Positions 18,695 through 27,856 of a DNA stretch of 64,000 nt are shown one piece after another; positions within the stretch are counted from its first letter, which is position 1, and every line of letters starts with the position of its first letter. The position numbers and the translations under genes are program-made. The notes under the pieces were generated by a model that was not told where the DNA came from, did not search any database, and saw only the letters and a list, made by a program, of their open reading frames with translations. Source of the stretch: Amycolatopsis sp. NBC_01480 (lineage in GTDB: Bacteria > Actinomycetota > Actinomycetes > Mycobacteriales > Pseudonocardiaceae); contig NZ_CP109442.1 of the NCBI RefSeq assembly GCF_036227205.1, positions 2,852,001 through 2,916,000 on the forward strand, written 5' to 3'.

Positions 18695-19521
18695 GCCGCG
18701 ACCAGCTCACGGTGCAGGGCGGCCGAGTCCGGCAGCGCCGCGCCGTCGAGCGTGTGCACGCGGGTGACCAGCCGGACCGAGGACGCCAGGAACACCCCGT
18801 CGGCCGTGGTCAGGTCGTCGGCCGTGATCGGCTCGACCTTGATCGTCCAGCCGGCCTTCTCCGCGCCGCGGAACAACGCGTACTGCGTGGTGCCGGGCAG
18901 GATGCCGATGTTCGACGGCGGGGTGTACAGCGTGCGGCCCTTCGCCACGACGACCGTTGACGTCGGGCCCTCCAGCACCGAGCCGTCGGCAGCGGTGAAG
19001 ATCACATCCTGAGCCCCGCGGCGGGCCGCCTCGCGCAGCGCCGCCATGTTCACGGCGTACGACACGGTCTTCGCGCCCAGCAGCAGCCACGGCGCGCGCT
19101 CGGCGACGTCCGGGCCGAAGCCACGCTCCAGCAACACCGCGGCGACGCCTTCGGCGCGAGCGCGCTGGACCTTCTCGTCGATCTCCAGGCCGATCGCGAA
19201 CGCCGTCGGCACGCCGGCCGGATCGCCGTCGATTCCCCTGGTGTACACCAGTTTCAGGGCGATCTCACGGCCACCGGTCCAGTTGTCGATGACCGACCGC
19301 GCCGCTCGTTCGAAGCCCTCGAGGTCCGGCGCCGGCAGCTCCAGCATGGCGGCGGAGCGGGCCAGGCGGTCGAGGTGCGGACGCAGCTCACGCGGCTTCT
19401 TGTCCGCCACGAGAATCGTCTCGAACACCCCGTCCCCCCGCAGCAGTCCGAGGTCGTCGACCCGGATGTGGGCGGCGTCGGGGTCGGCCAGAGTTCCGTC
19501 GAGGAAGGCGAGAACGCGCAT
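18676..19521 (-). CDS. pabC: aminodeoxychorismate lyase PabC
   Basis: A fold-type IV PLP enzyme that splits 4-amino-4-deoxychorismate into p-aminobenzoate and pyruvate for folate synthesis. It has 281 residues. The PLP lysine is K151 in LLGAKTVSYAVNM. The N-terminal LRGDGVFETI and the phosphate-binding GILPGTTQYALF are typical. Branched-chain aminotransferase or D-amino-acid transaminase are the alternatives; synteny with Rv0812 and the next-door folate-binding YgfZ favour PabC. ATG 19521 is preferred; the longer open frame is a shadow of ygfZ. Confidence 0.82.
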   Translation of the reverse strand: MRVLAFLDGTLADPDAAHIRVDDLGLLRGDGVFETILVADKKPRELRPHLDRLARSAAMLELPAPDLEGFERAARSVIDNWTGGREIALKLVYTRGIDGDPAGVPTAFAIGLEIDEKVQRARAEGVAAVLLERGFGPDVAERAPWLLLGAKTVSYAVNMAALREAARRGAQDVIFTAADGSVLEGPTSTVVVAKGRTLYTPPSNIGILPGTTQYALFRGAEKAGWTIKVEPITADDLTTADGVFLASSVRLVTRVHTLDGAALPDSAALHRELVAAYESEY

Positions 19522-19606
19522 GCCCACACCGTAGTACCAGCGCGACCGGCCGCGGCACGGCCGTTGAGGCGGTGGCGGGGAGTAAAGCGGAGCTAGTCTT
19601 GTGCTT

Positions 19607-20737
19607 ATGCCGTATCGCTCGCCGTTGCTGGAAGCCCCCCGCGCGATCGCCCCGCCCGAAGGCCACCCGGAATCGGGCGTGCCCTGGCACTGGGGTGACC
19701 CGTTCGCCGAGCAGCGCACGGCCGCCCGCGGCGTGGTCGTGATCGACCGTTCACATCGCGAGGTGCTGGCCGTCACCGGCGAGGAACGCCTGTCCTGGCT
19801 GCACCTGGTGATCTCCCAGCACGTGACGGAGCTGGCCGAAGGCACCGGCACCGAGGCGCTGGTGCTGGACAGCCAGGGCCACATCGACACCCACTTCGTG
19901 CTGGCGCACCTCGACGGCACCGTCTGGATCGACAGCGACCCCGGCGCCAGCGCGACCAGCGCGCTGCCCAAGGGCGGCCGGCAAACGCTGCTCGAGTACT
20001 TCGAGGCGATGAAGTTCTGGTCGAAGGTCGAAATCCGCGACGCGACAACGGAACTGGCGCTGCTCACCGTGCTCGGCCCGGACGCCGAGCGGGTGCTGAG
20101 CGCGGCCGGCGCCGAGGTCGGGCCCGCGCCGTACACCGTGACCGCGTTGCCCGGCGGCGGTTTCGCGCGCCGGATGCCGTGGCCGGCACGGTCCAGTGTG
20201 GACCTCGCCGTGCCGCGCGAGCAGCTGGCCGACTGGTGGCGGCGGCTCACCGACGCGGGCGCGCGCCCGGCCGGCAGCTGGGCCTTCGACGCGCTGCGCG
20301 TGGAATCGCTGCACCCGCGCCTCGGCACGGACACCGACGAGCGCTCGATCCCGCACGAGCTGGGCTGGGTCGGCTCCGCCGCGCACGTCGCGAAGGGCTG
20401 CTACCGCGGCCAGGAGACCGTTTCGAAGGTGCACAACGTCGGCCGCCCGCCGCGCTACCTCGCGCTGCTGCACCTCGACGGCTCACCCGAGATCACCCCC
20501 GAGACGGGTGATCCGGTGCGGCTGGGCGAACGCGTGGTCGGCCGCGTCGGCAGTGTTGTTCAGCACCATGAGCTGGGGCCGATCGCGCTGGCGCTGGTGA
20601 AACGTTCCACCCCGGCGGGCGCGGAGCTGCTGGCCGGCGCCGAAGACCGGGTGGTCCAGGCCACCGTCGACCCCGACTCGGTGCCCGGAGAGCACGCCGC
20701 CCCTGGTCGCGAGGCCGCATCGAGGCTTCGGGGCTGA
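19607..20737 (+). CDS. ygfZ: YgfZ/GcvT-like folate-binding protein
   Basis: YgfZ proteins use tetrahydrofolate to help assemble or repair certain iron-sulfur clusters. The 376-residue protein has the T-protein-like fold and the signature K-G-C-Y-x-G-Q-E (KGCYRGQETVSKVHN) with its conserved cysteine. It is divergent from pabC. TAGTCT lies seven bases before ATG 19607 and there is no ribosome site, so a leaderless start is likely; the GTG two codons upstream is less well placed. The last residues (EHAAPGREAASRLRG) form a loose tail. Confidence 0.9.
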   Translation: MPYRSPLLEAPRAIAPPEGHPESGVPWHWGDPFAEQRTAARGVVVIDRSHREVLAVTGEERLSWLHLVISQHVTELAEGTGTEALVLDSQGHIDTHFVLAHLDGTVWIDSDPGASATSALPKGGRQTLLEYFEAMKFWSKVEIRDATTELALLTVLGPDAERVLSAAGAEVGPAPYTVTALPGGGFARRMPWPARSSVDLAVPREQLADWWRRLTDAGARPAGSWAFDALRVESLHPRLGTDTDERSIPHELGWVGSAAHVAKGCYRGQETVSKVHNVGRPPRYLALLHLDGSPEITPETGDPVRLGERVVGRVGSVVQHHELGPIALALVKRSTPAGAELLAGAEDRVVQATVDPDSVPGEHAAPGREAASRLRG

Positions 20738-20738
20738 A

Positions 20739-21377
20739 GTGAACTCGACGGTAGCGTTGTCGGGGAATCTAGAGCAGGATGTGCCCGTGATCGAAGTTCG
20801 TCCCGGCGGGCGAAGGCGGATCGACCGCGTCCTCGCCCCGGGATACCTCACCGGCCTCGGCGACCTGCCGCTTCCGGTGCTGCGCGAACGCAGGGACGAG
20901 GCCGCGCAGGAAGAAACCGACCTCTCCTACCTGCGGCGGCTGCTCCACGCCCGGATCGACATCGTGCGCGCCGAGCAGCAGCGCCGTACTTCCGGCGGCG
21001 AGAGCAGCATCGTCGACCAGCTCGCCACCATCCTCGCCGACAACGCGATCGGCCCGGCCAAAGGCTCCGGCCGGCACCAGGGGCTCGAGCCCTCGCGTGC
21101 CGGTGACCACCGCCGGCACGCCGAAGCCCTGATCGGCGACACCGACCTGACCGACGTCGGCTCGCTGTCCGAGAGCAAGCTCGCCTCCGCATTGGACACC
21201 TACGCCACGGAGGAGACGTCCGTTTCGACGTTCCGCCGCCAGGTGCAGGGGGTGATGGACGCGCTCAACGCCGAGATCGCCGCCCGCTACCAGCGTGGCG
21301 CCGCGACCGTCGACGAGCTGCTGGATTCCGAGCGCGGCCGCTCCGACACCAACGGCGGCGCGGGCTCCGGCAAGTGA
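20739..21377 (+). CDS. rsiG: RsiG-type (AmfC) c-di-GMP-binding anti-sigma factor
   Basis: RsiG in Streptomyces is the anti-sigma factor of the sporulation sigma factor WhiG and holds it only when loaded with c-di-GMP. The 212-residue protein is mostly helical. The reported ligand motif E-x3-S-x2-R-x3-Q-x3-D occurs in full at E159-S163-R166-Q170-D174, and once more at E59-S63-R66-H70-D74 with His for Gln, exactly 100 residues earlier. These are the two helices expected to form the antiparallel pair. The start is GTG 20739, two bases after ygfZ; GTG 20781 or 20787 would also leave the motifs intact. Its sigma partner is not in the window. Confidence 0.82.
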   Translation: MNSTVALSGNLEQDVPVIEVRPGGRRRIDRVLAPGYLTGLGDLPLPVLRERRDEAAQEETDLSYLRRLLHARIDIVRAEQQRRTSGGESSIVDQLATILADNAIGPAKGSGRHQGLEPSRAGDHRRHAEALIGDTDLTDVGSLSESKLASALDTYATEETSVSTFRRQVQGVMDALNAEIAARYQRGAATVDELLDSERGRSDTNGGAGSGK

Positions 21378-22312
21378 CCAACCCGGTACTGGTCGAGGTC
21401 GTCCGCTCCGGGTTCACCGAAAGCGTGCACCGCGGCTCCGTGGTGGTCACCGCCCCGGACGGCACGGTGCTGCTGGCCACCGGCGACGTCACGAGCCCGA
21501 TGTTCCCCCGCTCGTCGAACAAACCGCTGCAGGCCGTCGGGATGCTCCACTCCGGACTGACCTACGACGGCGCCGACCTGGCGCTGGCCTGCGGCTCCCA
21601 CTCCGGCGAGCCCGGCCACGTCGAGCGGGTCGCGGCGATGCTGGCGGCCGCGGGCCTGGACGAGTCCGCGCTGGCCTGCCCGCCCGCGTACCCGCTGCAC
21701 GAGCCTTCGATGCACGCAGCGGCCGGCCCGTTGCGCGTCACGATGAACTGCTCCGGCAAGCACGCGGCGATGCTCGCCACCTGCGTCGCGGCAGGCTGGC
21801 CGACGGACGGTTACGAGGACCCCGCGCACCCGCTGCAGAAGGCGATCGCGGACGCCGTGGTCTCGCTGACCGGCGAGCCGATCACCGCCACCGGCGTGGA
21901 CGGCTGCGGCGCCCCGCTGTTCGCCTTCTCCCTGACCGGCCTGGCCCGCTCCTTCGGCCGCCTGACGCAGGCCGACCCGGGCTCGGACGAGCGCCGCGTG
22001 GCCGACGCGATGCGCGCGCACCCGTGGCTCGTCGGCGGCACGGACCGCGAGGACACCGTCGCGATGAAGGCCGTCCCTGGCCTGCTGTCGAAGGTCGGCG
22101 CCGAGGCGGTCTGGGCCATGGCGCTGCCGGACGGCACGGCGCTCGCGCTGAAACTGGACGACGGCACCAAGCGCGGCTGTGCCCCGCTGGGCGTGGCCGT
22201 GCTGCGTCACCTCGGCGTGGACGTCTCCGAGCTGGCTGACCTGGCGGCCCCCGCCGTGCTGGGCGGCGGCCGGGAAGTCGGCCGGCTGAAGGTCAGTTGG
22301 AGTGCTCCCTAG
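21374..22312 (+). CDS. L-asparaginase, ReAV (class 3) type
   Basis: The 312-residue protein matches zinc-containing asparaginases of the Rhizobium etli AV type, not the E. coli folds. Visible are RSSNKPLQA (Ser-x-x-Lys pair, S47/K50), CGSHSGEPGH, MNCSGKHAAML with Cys126 and Lys129 (metal ligands in the family), GVDGCGAP with Cys178 as third ligand, and LDDGTKRG. It deaminates asparagine to aspartate and ammonia. The GTG overlaps the rsiG stop by four bases, so the two genes are coupled although functionally unrelated as far as known. Confidence 0.88.
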   Translation: MTNPVLVEVVRSGFTESVHRGSVVVTAPDGTVLLATGDVTSPMFPRSSNKPLQAVGMLHSGLTYDGADLALACGSHSGEPGHVERVAAMLAAAGLDESALACPPAYPLHEPSMHAAAGPLRVTMNCSGKHAAMLATCVAAGWPTDGYEDPAHPLQKAIADAVVSLTGEPITATGVDGCGAPLFAFSLTGLARSFGRLTQADPGSDERRVADAMRAHPWLVGGTDREDTVAMKAVPGLLSKVGAEAVWAMALPDGTALALKLDDGTKRGCAPLGVAVLRHLGVDVSELADLAAPAVLGGGREVGRLKVSWSAP

Positions 22313-23189
22313 CCGCCAGATCGCCCCAGAACTCGCGGAGCTCCGAGAACAGCTCGGCCAGCTCCTCGACGTTGCCGGTGCGCAGGGCGTCCAGGATGTC
22401 GTGCACCTCTTCGGCCGTGGTGTCGGAGTCGAGGATCGAGTCGGCGAACAGCTGGACCAGGCCGCCGTAATCGAGTTCGACGACCGAATTCGGGTTGAAG
22501 CTCTCCAGCCACTGCCGGGTCTGCGACAGCACCCGCGCGGGGCCGGACTCGCCGAACGCGGCCTCGATCAGCTCGCTCGCCTCGCCGGCGCGGTCCAGCG
22601 CGTCGGACATCGACACCCGCCAGGACAGCTCGCGCGTCGGGTCGTTCGGGCCGGAGCCGAGCACCAGCCGCCGCTCGTCCGGGTCGACCAGGACGAACCA
22701 CGGCAACGGCACCGTCCAGGTCGTGGTCAGGGTGTGCGCGGCCATCGTGGTCAGGTCGGCCATCGCGGCCTTCGTGCGGGACCGGGCGCGGTCGGCGGAG
22801 ACCCCGCCGGCGTCGAGCACCGCGTTCTTCAACGCCGGGTGCGCGTCGCCGAGGAAGGTCACCAGCGCGGCGGCCGAGCGGGCCCGCAGCTCGAGCGGGC
22901 AGACGAACGGGCCCTCCACCGGGTGCCCGGACGGCAGCTCCTCGGGACCGAGCACCAGCACGTCGTTGAGCAGGCTGGGCGACGGTCGCCCGTCGGACAG
23001 CTCGGCGGGCAGCAGCCGGGACGGCGCAGCGACCTGTGACTTGAGCCACATGTGCTGCTCTCGTTCGCCGATGGCGGCACGGCGCAGCTTCGCCGCGGCC
23101 ACGGCTTCGCGCAGCCGCTCGTCCGGCGGGTCACCCAAGGCGAGCAGGGGTTCGTACACCCGCAGATAGGCCACGAAGGGACGGAGCAC
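22293..23189 (-). CDS. conserved hypothetical protein, 298 residues
   Basis: I do not recognise a named family. The protein is soluble and acidic, starting VLRPFVAYLRVYEPLLALGDPPDE. It contains FLGDAHPALKNAVLDAGGVSADR, a tryptophan-rich stretch TTTWTVPLPWFVLVDPDERR with a beta pattern, and a helical acidic C-terminus (EEVHDILDALRTGNVEELAELFSELREFW). Its position beside the DUF3073 gene suggests a conserved actinobacterial neighbour. The GTG at 23189 is the best start; the frame is open for 440 codons upstream only as a shadow of fadB2. It overlaps the asparaginase gene tail to tail by 20 bases. Confidence 0.75.
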   Translation of the reverse strand: MLRPFVAYLRVYEPLLALGDPPDERLREAVAAAKLRRAAIGEREQHMWLKSQVAAPSRLLPAELSDGRPSPSLLNDVLVLGPEELPSGHPVEGPFVCPLELRARSAAALVTFLGDAHPALKNAVLDAGGVSADRARSRTKAAMADLTTMAAHTLTTTWTVPLPWFVLVDPDERRLVLGSGPNDPTRELSWRVSMSDALDRAGEASELIEAAFGESGPARVLSQTRQWLESFNPNSVVELDYGGLVQLFADSILDSDTTAEEVHDILDALRTGNVEELAELFSELREFWGDLAAREHSN

Positions 23190-23396
23190 CAGTGCATCGT
23201 GGCACGCCCACCTGCGCCGATCCCCACCGACAGGCCGGTAACCGGCGTCCGGCGGACACTGTCGCGACCGGCACACCGTGCCACGTCGCATCGACCCCCC
23301 TGGACACGGTACGGTGTGACCAGGAAACAACTGTCGAGACGATGCGGGGCCGCCGATTCCCCCGGCCGCCCCGCCCCTGTGCGAGGGGGTCGAGCC

Positions 23397-23582
23397 ATGG
23401 GGCGCGGCCGGGCTAAGGCCAAGCAGACGAAGGTGGCGCGCGAGCTCAAGTACAGCTCTCACGAAACCGATTTCGATGCTTTGCAGCGCGAGCTGTCGAG
23501 TAGTTCCTCGGAGAACAGCCACGAGGACGACAAACAGTACGAAGACCCGTACGACGACGGGTACGACGAATACCGTCGTTGA
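23397..23582 (+). CDS. DUF3073 protein
   Basis: A 61-residue protein of the actinobacterial DUF3073 family. It starts MGRGRAKAKQTKVARELKYS, a basic stretch, and ends with an acidic Ser/Asp/Tyr-rich tail (EDPYDDGYDEYRR). The split charge suggests nucleic-acid or protein binding, but no function is known. M. tuberculosis Rv0810c is the positional match. A strong hairpin terminator follows. Confidence 0.88.
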   Translation: MGRGRAKAKQTKVARELKYSSHETDFDALQRELSSSSSENSHEDDKQYEDPYDDGYDEYRR

Positions 23583-23590
23583 GCAGGCAT

Positions 23591-23640
23591 GACGCGCGAG
23601 GGTGGTTCCGGGTGCGAACCCGGGCACGCCCTCGCGCGTC
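23591..23640 (+). terminator. strong terminator after DUF3073
   Basis: Arms GACGCGCGAGGG and CCCTCGCGCGTC enclose a second stem CCGGGT/ACCCGG. CATTTTT follows at about 23651. One of the longest hairpins in the window. Confidence 0.85.
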
Positions 23641-23688
23641 GTGTGCTGCCCATTTTTCGTGCCCACGAAGGTGTGAAGGAGCGAGCCG

Positions 23689-24549
23689 GTGAGCGACGTA
23701 CAGCGTGTTGGAGTGGTTGGCGCGGGCCTGATGGGGTCCGGCATCGCCGAGGTGCACGCCAGGTCCGGCATCGACGTCATAGTCACCGAGGTGAACCAGC
23801 CCGCGCTGGACGCCGGCCAGGCCCGGATCGAGAAGTCCCTGCAGCGCGGGGTGAAGAACGGCAAGCTGTCCACCGAGGACGCCGAAGCGGCGCGCGGCCG
23901 GCTGCGGTTCACCACCGAGATCGGCGAGTTCGCCGACCGTGACCTGGTGATCGAGGCGATCCTCGAGCAGGAGCAGGCCAAGGTCGAGGTCTTCCGCCAG
24001 CTGGACAAGATCGTCGAGCGGGAGGACGCGGTGTTCGCGTCCAACACCTCCTCGATCCCGATCATGAAGCTCGGCATGGCCACGGCCCGCCCGCAGCAGG
24101 TGGTCGGCATCCACTTCTTCAACCCGGTGCCCGTGCTGCCGCTGGTGGAGCTGGTCCCGTCGCTGCTGACCAGCGAGGAAACCGCGCGCCGCGCCGAGGA
24201 GCACGCCACCAAGGCGTTGAGCAAGACCGTGATCCGGTCGCAGGACCGCGCCGGGTTCATCGTGAACTCGCTGCTGGTGCCGTACCTGCTGTCCGCGATC
24301 CGCATGATCGAGTCCGGCTTCGCCTCCGCCGAGGACATCGACCGCGGCATGGAGCTGGGCACCGCGCACCCGATGGGCCCGCTGCGGTTGTCCGACCTGA
24401 TCGGACTGGACACCATCAAGGCCATCGCGGACTCGATGTACGCGGAGTTCAAGGAGCCGCTGTACTCGTCGCCGCCGCTGCTGCTGCGCATGGTGGACGC
24501 GGGCCTGCTGGGCAAGAAGTCCGGCCGCGGGTTCTACTCGTACGCCTGA
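23689..24549 (+). CDS. fadB2: 3-hydroxybutyryl-CoA dehydrogenase (FadB2/PaaH type)
   Basis: Oxidises (or makes) 3-hydroxyacyl-CoA with NAD(P). The 286-residue length fits the stand-alone enzyme. The N-terminal Rossmann fold has GVVGAGLMGSGIAE; the catalytic His-Glu region is VGIHFFNPVPVLPLVELV; the C-terminal helical domain has GFIVNSLLVPYLLSA and MGPLRLSDLIGLD. GTG start with GAAGGAG seven bases upstream. A single-gene unit; substrate chain length cannot be told from sequence. Confidence 0.92.
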   Translation: MSDVQRVGVVGAGLMGSGIAEVHARSGIDVIVTEVNQPALDAGQARIEKSLQRGVKNGKLSTEDAEAARGRLRFTTEIGEFADRDLVIEAILEQEQAKVEVFRQLDKIVEREDAVFASNTSSIPIMKLGMATARPQQVVGIHFFNPVPVLPLVELVPSLLTSEETARRAEEHATKALSKTVIRSQDRAGFIVNSLLVPYLLSAIRMIESGFASAEDIDRGMELGTAHPMGPLRLSDLIGLDTIKAIADSMYAEFKEPLYSSPPLLLRMVDAGLLGKKSGRGFYSYA

Positions 24550-24621
24550 CAACTTTCGTCGCCCCGGCCGGATACTTCCTCGGCTGGTGAACGGCCGCGC
24601 CCGATCGGTTCACTGACGGGC

Positions 24622-25454
24622 ATGGAACCCACCTTCGTCTTCGCCGCGGGCGCCAACGGTGTGTCCGCTGCGCCCGTCGAACTGTTGCTGCGCGGGTACC
24701 GCGGTGTCGGCGTCCCGCAGCCGGGCGGGCAGTTCCGGCGCTCGTACCAGGCGCCGCAGGACCTGACCGCGTTCGCGACCGAGCCGTCGCCGCTGGCCGG
24801 CCGGACGGTGGCGGACGACGTGGCGGCCACCGTCGAAGTCATCCGGCGGGTGGCCGGGCACGGCCCGGTGGTGCTGGTGGGCGCGAGCATCGGCGGCGCC
24901 CTGATCACGCTGGCGGCCGAGCAGGTGCCGGAACTGGTCTCGACGCTGGTGTACGACACGGCGTTCTGCTGCGTCGACCTCGCGACGCCGGGCGACTACC
25001 TGGCCACTCCCGAAGCGGCTGACTCCCAGGGCGGCGCACTGCTGGGATTCGCGGCCGCGGACCCGGCCGTGGTGGCGCCCTCCGCTGCAACTGGCGCACG
25101 GCGTCGGAGCCACTGCTCACCGCCGCCTACCAGGCGCTGGCCGCGGACTCGACCGAGGCGGAGTTCTACGCCCTGCTCAACTCGTTGTCGCCGGACGACC
25201 TGGCCGACCGCGGCGCGACCGATTCCCGCGGCACGCCGGAGCGCTGGGGGCGGATCCCGCGGGTGTACGTTCGCCATCTCCAGGACCGCCTCCTCCCGCC
25301 GGCCCTGCAGAACCGGATGATCCGCGAGGCGGACGCCGCGACGCCGGGTAACCCGTTCGTCGTCCATGACCTGGACACCGCGCACTTCCCGAGTGCCGCC
25401 GGCATGGCAGCGCTGGTGGAGATCCTGGACGGGGTGGGCCGCGGGCTCAGCTGA
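24622..25454 (+). pseudogene. alpha/beta hydrolase, frameshifted
   Basis: The 5' frame gives an esterase-like alpha/beta hydrolase: FVFAAGANGVSAAP, then VVLVGASIGGALITLAAEQ with the nucleophile elbow G-A-S-I-G-G, up to LLGFAAADPAVV. From about 25,074 the homologous continuation (ALRCNWRTASEPLLTAAYQA, later PRVYVRHLQDRLLPP, and FVVHDLDTAHFPSAAG with a catalytic-type histidine) is in another frame. Adding one G to the GG at about 25,074 restores it. Either a recent mutation or a homopolymer error. It overlaps the ECF S-component gene tail to tail by eight bases. Confidence 0.75.
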
Positions 25455-26238
25455 CCGGGCCGAACGCGGCCCGCCGCGCGGCGCGGCGCAGGACCAGCAG
25501 GATGGCGGGCCCGAGCAGCAGGATGGCGGCGAGGTTGGTCAGCGCGCGGCCGGTGTCCCAGCCGATCGTCGAGGTCAGCACCGTGAAGACCAGGAAGCGG
25601 TGCAGGTTTTCCGCCAGCGGCGCGCCCGGCACGAAGTCCAAAGCGGACGATCCCGCCAGGAACGGCCAGGTGAACATGCTCATGGCCAGCCCGTAGAAGT
25701 ACGCCGCCAGCACGCCGTAGACCGCCAGCATCGCGATCTCCCAACGGCCCTTCACCCGCGACGGCAGCAGCCCTGCCCCCATCCCCACCATTGACGAAGC
25801 CAGCATCTGGAACGGCAGCCAAGGCCCGACCCCACCGGTGAGCAGCGCCGACGCGAACAGCGAAGTCGCCCCCAGCACGAACCCGAACCCCGCCCCGAAC
25901 ACCCGCCCGGCCAGCACCAGCAGGAAGAACACCAGCTCGATCCCGCCCGTGCCGGCCCCGAGCGGACGCAACGCCGCGTCGACCGCCGAAAGCACGCCCA
26001 GCAGCGCCAGCGCCTTCGAATCCAGCCCGCCGCTCGACAACTCGGCCAGCACGATGAGGATCAGCACGGGCAGGGTGGCCATGAAGACAAACGGCGCGTC
26101 CATCCCGTGGCCCGTTCCCGGGGTGGTGTTGACCAGCAAGGGCCAGCAGAACATCAGCAGCCCCAGCACCACCGCCGCGCCGAGCAGCAGCCCGGTCCGC
26201 CAGCGGACCCGGATGGCGGGCTGCAGGAAATCGGTCAT
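25447..26238 (-). CDS. ECF transporter S component, probably for cobalamin
   Basis: A 263-residue membrane protein with about six to seven membrane segments; FLLVLAGRVFGAGFGFVLGATSLFASALL fits the substrate-binding S-component fold. It is the last gene of an operon with EcfT, a double EcfA and a transcobalamin-like protein behind a cobalamin riboswitch, so vitamin B12 or cobinamide is the likely substrate. The S component itself has no motif proving the ligand. It starts 13 bases after the ATPase stop. Confidence 0.82.
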   Translation of the reverse strand: MTDFLQPAIRVRWRTGLLLGAAVVLGLLMFCWPLLVNTTPGTGHGMDAPFVFMATLPVLILIVLAELSSGGLDSKALALLGVLSAVDAALRPLGAGTGGIELVFFLLVLAGRVFGAGFGFVLGATSLFASALLTGGVGPWLPFQMLASSMVGMGAGLLPSRVKGRWEIAMLAVYGVLAAYFYGLAMSMFTWPFLAGSSALDFVPGAPLAENLHRFLVFTVLTSTIGWDTGRALTNLAAILLLGPAILLVLRRAARRAAFGPVS

Positions 26239-26251
26239 CGCGCCGGCCCGC

Positions 26252-27856
26252 TCATGGCTCCAGCGCCTTCGCGACCTCGTCCACGGTCAGCCATTCCTCC
26301 GGGGCCAGGATCTTCGCGACCTGTGGCGCGAAGGCCGGTGAGGACACAACGACCTCCGCCGTCGGGCCGTCCGCGACGACCTCGCCCTCGGCCATCACCA
26401 CCACGCGGTGGGCGGCGGTCGCGACGAATTCCACGTCGTGGGTGGCCAGGAGGATGGCGTGGCCCTCCGAAGCAAGCGAAGCGAGCACGGACGCGAAGTG
26501 CCGCTTCGCCGGGTAATCGAGGCCTCGGGTGGGCTCGTCGAGCAGCAACGCCGGAGGCGCGGCCGTCAGCTGCACCGCAAGTACCAACGCCAGCCGCTGC
26601 CCCTCGGACAGGTCACGTGGGTTGAGCGCGCCGTCGACGCCGGGGACGAGCCGGTCCAGCAGCGACCGCGCCGTGCCCGCCGCTGCCCCCGATTCCTTGT
26701 CCGCCTGGGCGCATTCGGCGTCCACCGTCTCGAGGTACAGCAGGTCCGCCGGGCTCTGCGGGACGAGGCCGACGCGCGTCCGGGCCGCCCGCGGCTTCAG
26801 CCGGGCCGGGTCCTCGCCCAGGACGTCGACCGTCCCGCCGGAGCGCGGGCCGCTGCCCTGCAAAGCCCACAGCAGCGAGGACTTCCCCGATCCGTTGCGC
26901 CCCATCAGCGCCACGACCTCACCCCGGCCCAGCCGCAGGTCCACCCCGCGCACGGCCAGGACGTCGCCGTACCGGACCTGCACCCCCGAAGCCCGCACCA
27001 CCGTTTCCCCGGAGCCAGAACCAGAGCCGGAAGGACGCGAGAACGGAGCCAGCCGAGTCCGCAACGGGCCCGCCAGCCGCCGGGCGTCACGCACCGAGAG
27101 CGGCAGCGGCGACCAGCCCGCCAGCCGGCCCAGCTCGACGATCGGCGGCGCGACGTCCGCGAAGGCGAACACCTCCGCGGGCGGCCCGGAGGCCACCGAG
27201 CCGTCGCCGGGCAGGTACAGCACGCGGTCGGCGTACTGCGCGACGCGCTCCATCCGGTGCTCCGCGACGACCACCGTGGTCCCCAGGTCGTGCACCAGCC
27301 GGGTGATCGCGGCCAGCACCTCCTCGGCCGCCGTCGGGTCGAGCGCGGACGTCGGCTCGTCGAGCACCAGCACCCGCGGGTGCGCCGTGAGCACGGAGCC
27401 GATCGCGACGCGCTGCTGCTGCCCGCCAGAAAGCGTCCGAAGGGGACGGTTCCGCAGGTCCGCGATGCCCAGCAGGTCCAGCGTCTCCTCGACGCGCTTG
27501 CGCATCACGTCCGGCGCGACAGCCAGCTGCTCCATGCCGTACGCCAGCTCTTCCTCGACGGTGTCCGTGACGAACCCGGCCAGCGGGTCCTGCCCGACCA
27601 CCCCGGCCACGGACGCCAGCTCACGCGGCGGGTGCGTTTCCGTGTCCAGCCCGGCCACGCGCACGCGCCCGGTCAGCCGGCCGCCGGTGAAGTGCGGGAC
27701 GAGCCCGTTGATCGCACCGAGGAAAGTCGACTTGCCGACACCGGTCCGCCCGGCGACGAGGCACAGCTCGCCCTCCTCCACCACGAGGTCCACATCGGAC
27801 AGAACGGGCCTCGCGGCACCGTTGTAAGTGACCCCGACGTGGGAGAACTCGATCAT
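26252..27856 (-). CDS. ECF transporter duplicated ATPase (EcfA-EcfA' fusion)
   Basis: A 534-residue protein with two ABC ATPase domains. The first has Walker A GRTGVGKST at about 35-43, signature LSGGQQQR and Walker B VLVLDEPTSALD. The second has Walker A GRNGSGKSS, signature LSEGQRLAL and Walker B LLLDEPTRGLD. The two are joined by a Gly/Ser-rich linker (GSGSGSGE). It powers vitamin uptake with EcfT and the S component. The ATG overlaps the EcfT stop by four bases. Confidence 0.92.
   Translation of the reverse strand: MIEFSHVGVTYNGAARPVLSDVDLVVEEGELCLVAGRTGVGKSTFLGAINGLVPHFTGGRLTGRVRVAGLDTETHPPRELASVAGVVGQDPLAGFVTDTVEEELAYGMEQLAVAPDVMRKRVEETLDLLGIADLRNRPLRTLSGGQQQRVAIGSVLTAHPRVLVLDEPTSALDPTAAEEVLAAITRLVHDLGTTVVVAEHRMERVAQYADRVLYLPGDGSVASGPPAEVFAFADVAPPIVELGRLAGWSPLPLSVRDARRLAGPLRTRLAPFSRPSGSGSGSGETVVRASGVQVRYGDVLAVRGVDLRLGRGEVVALMGRNGSGKSSLLWALQGSGPRSGGTVDVLGEDPARLKPRAARTRVGLVPQSPADLLYLETVDAECAQADKESGAAAGTARSLLDRLVPGVDGALNPRDLSEGQRLALVLAVQLTAAPPALLLDEPTRGLDYPAKRHFASVLASLASEGHAILLATHDVEFVATAAHRVVVMAEGEVVADGPTAEVVVSSPAFAPQVAKILAPEEWLTVDEVAKALEP

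Noticed and set aside
23600..23625. GGTGCGAACCCGG as a possible tRNA end
   Set aside because: It forms the inner stem of the terminator after DUF3073 and has no tRNA body.
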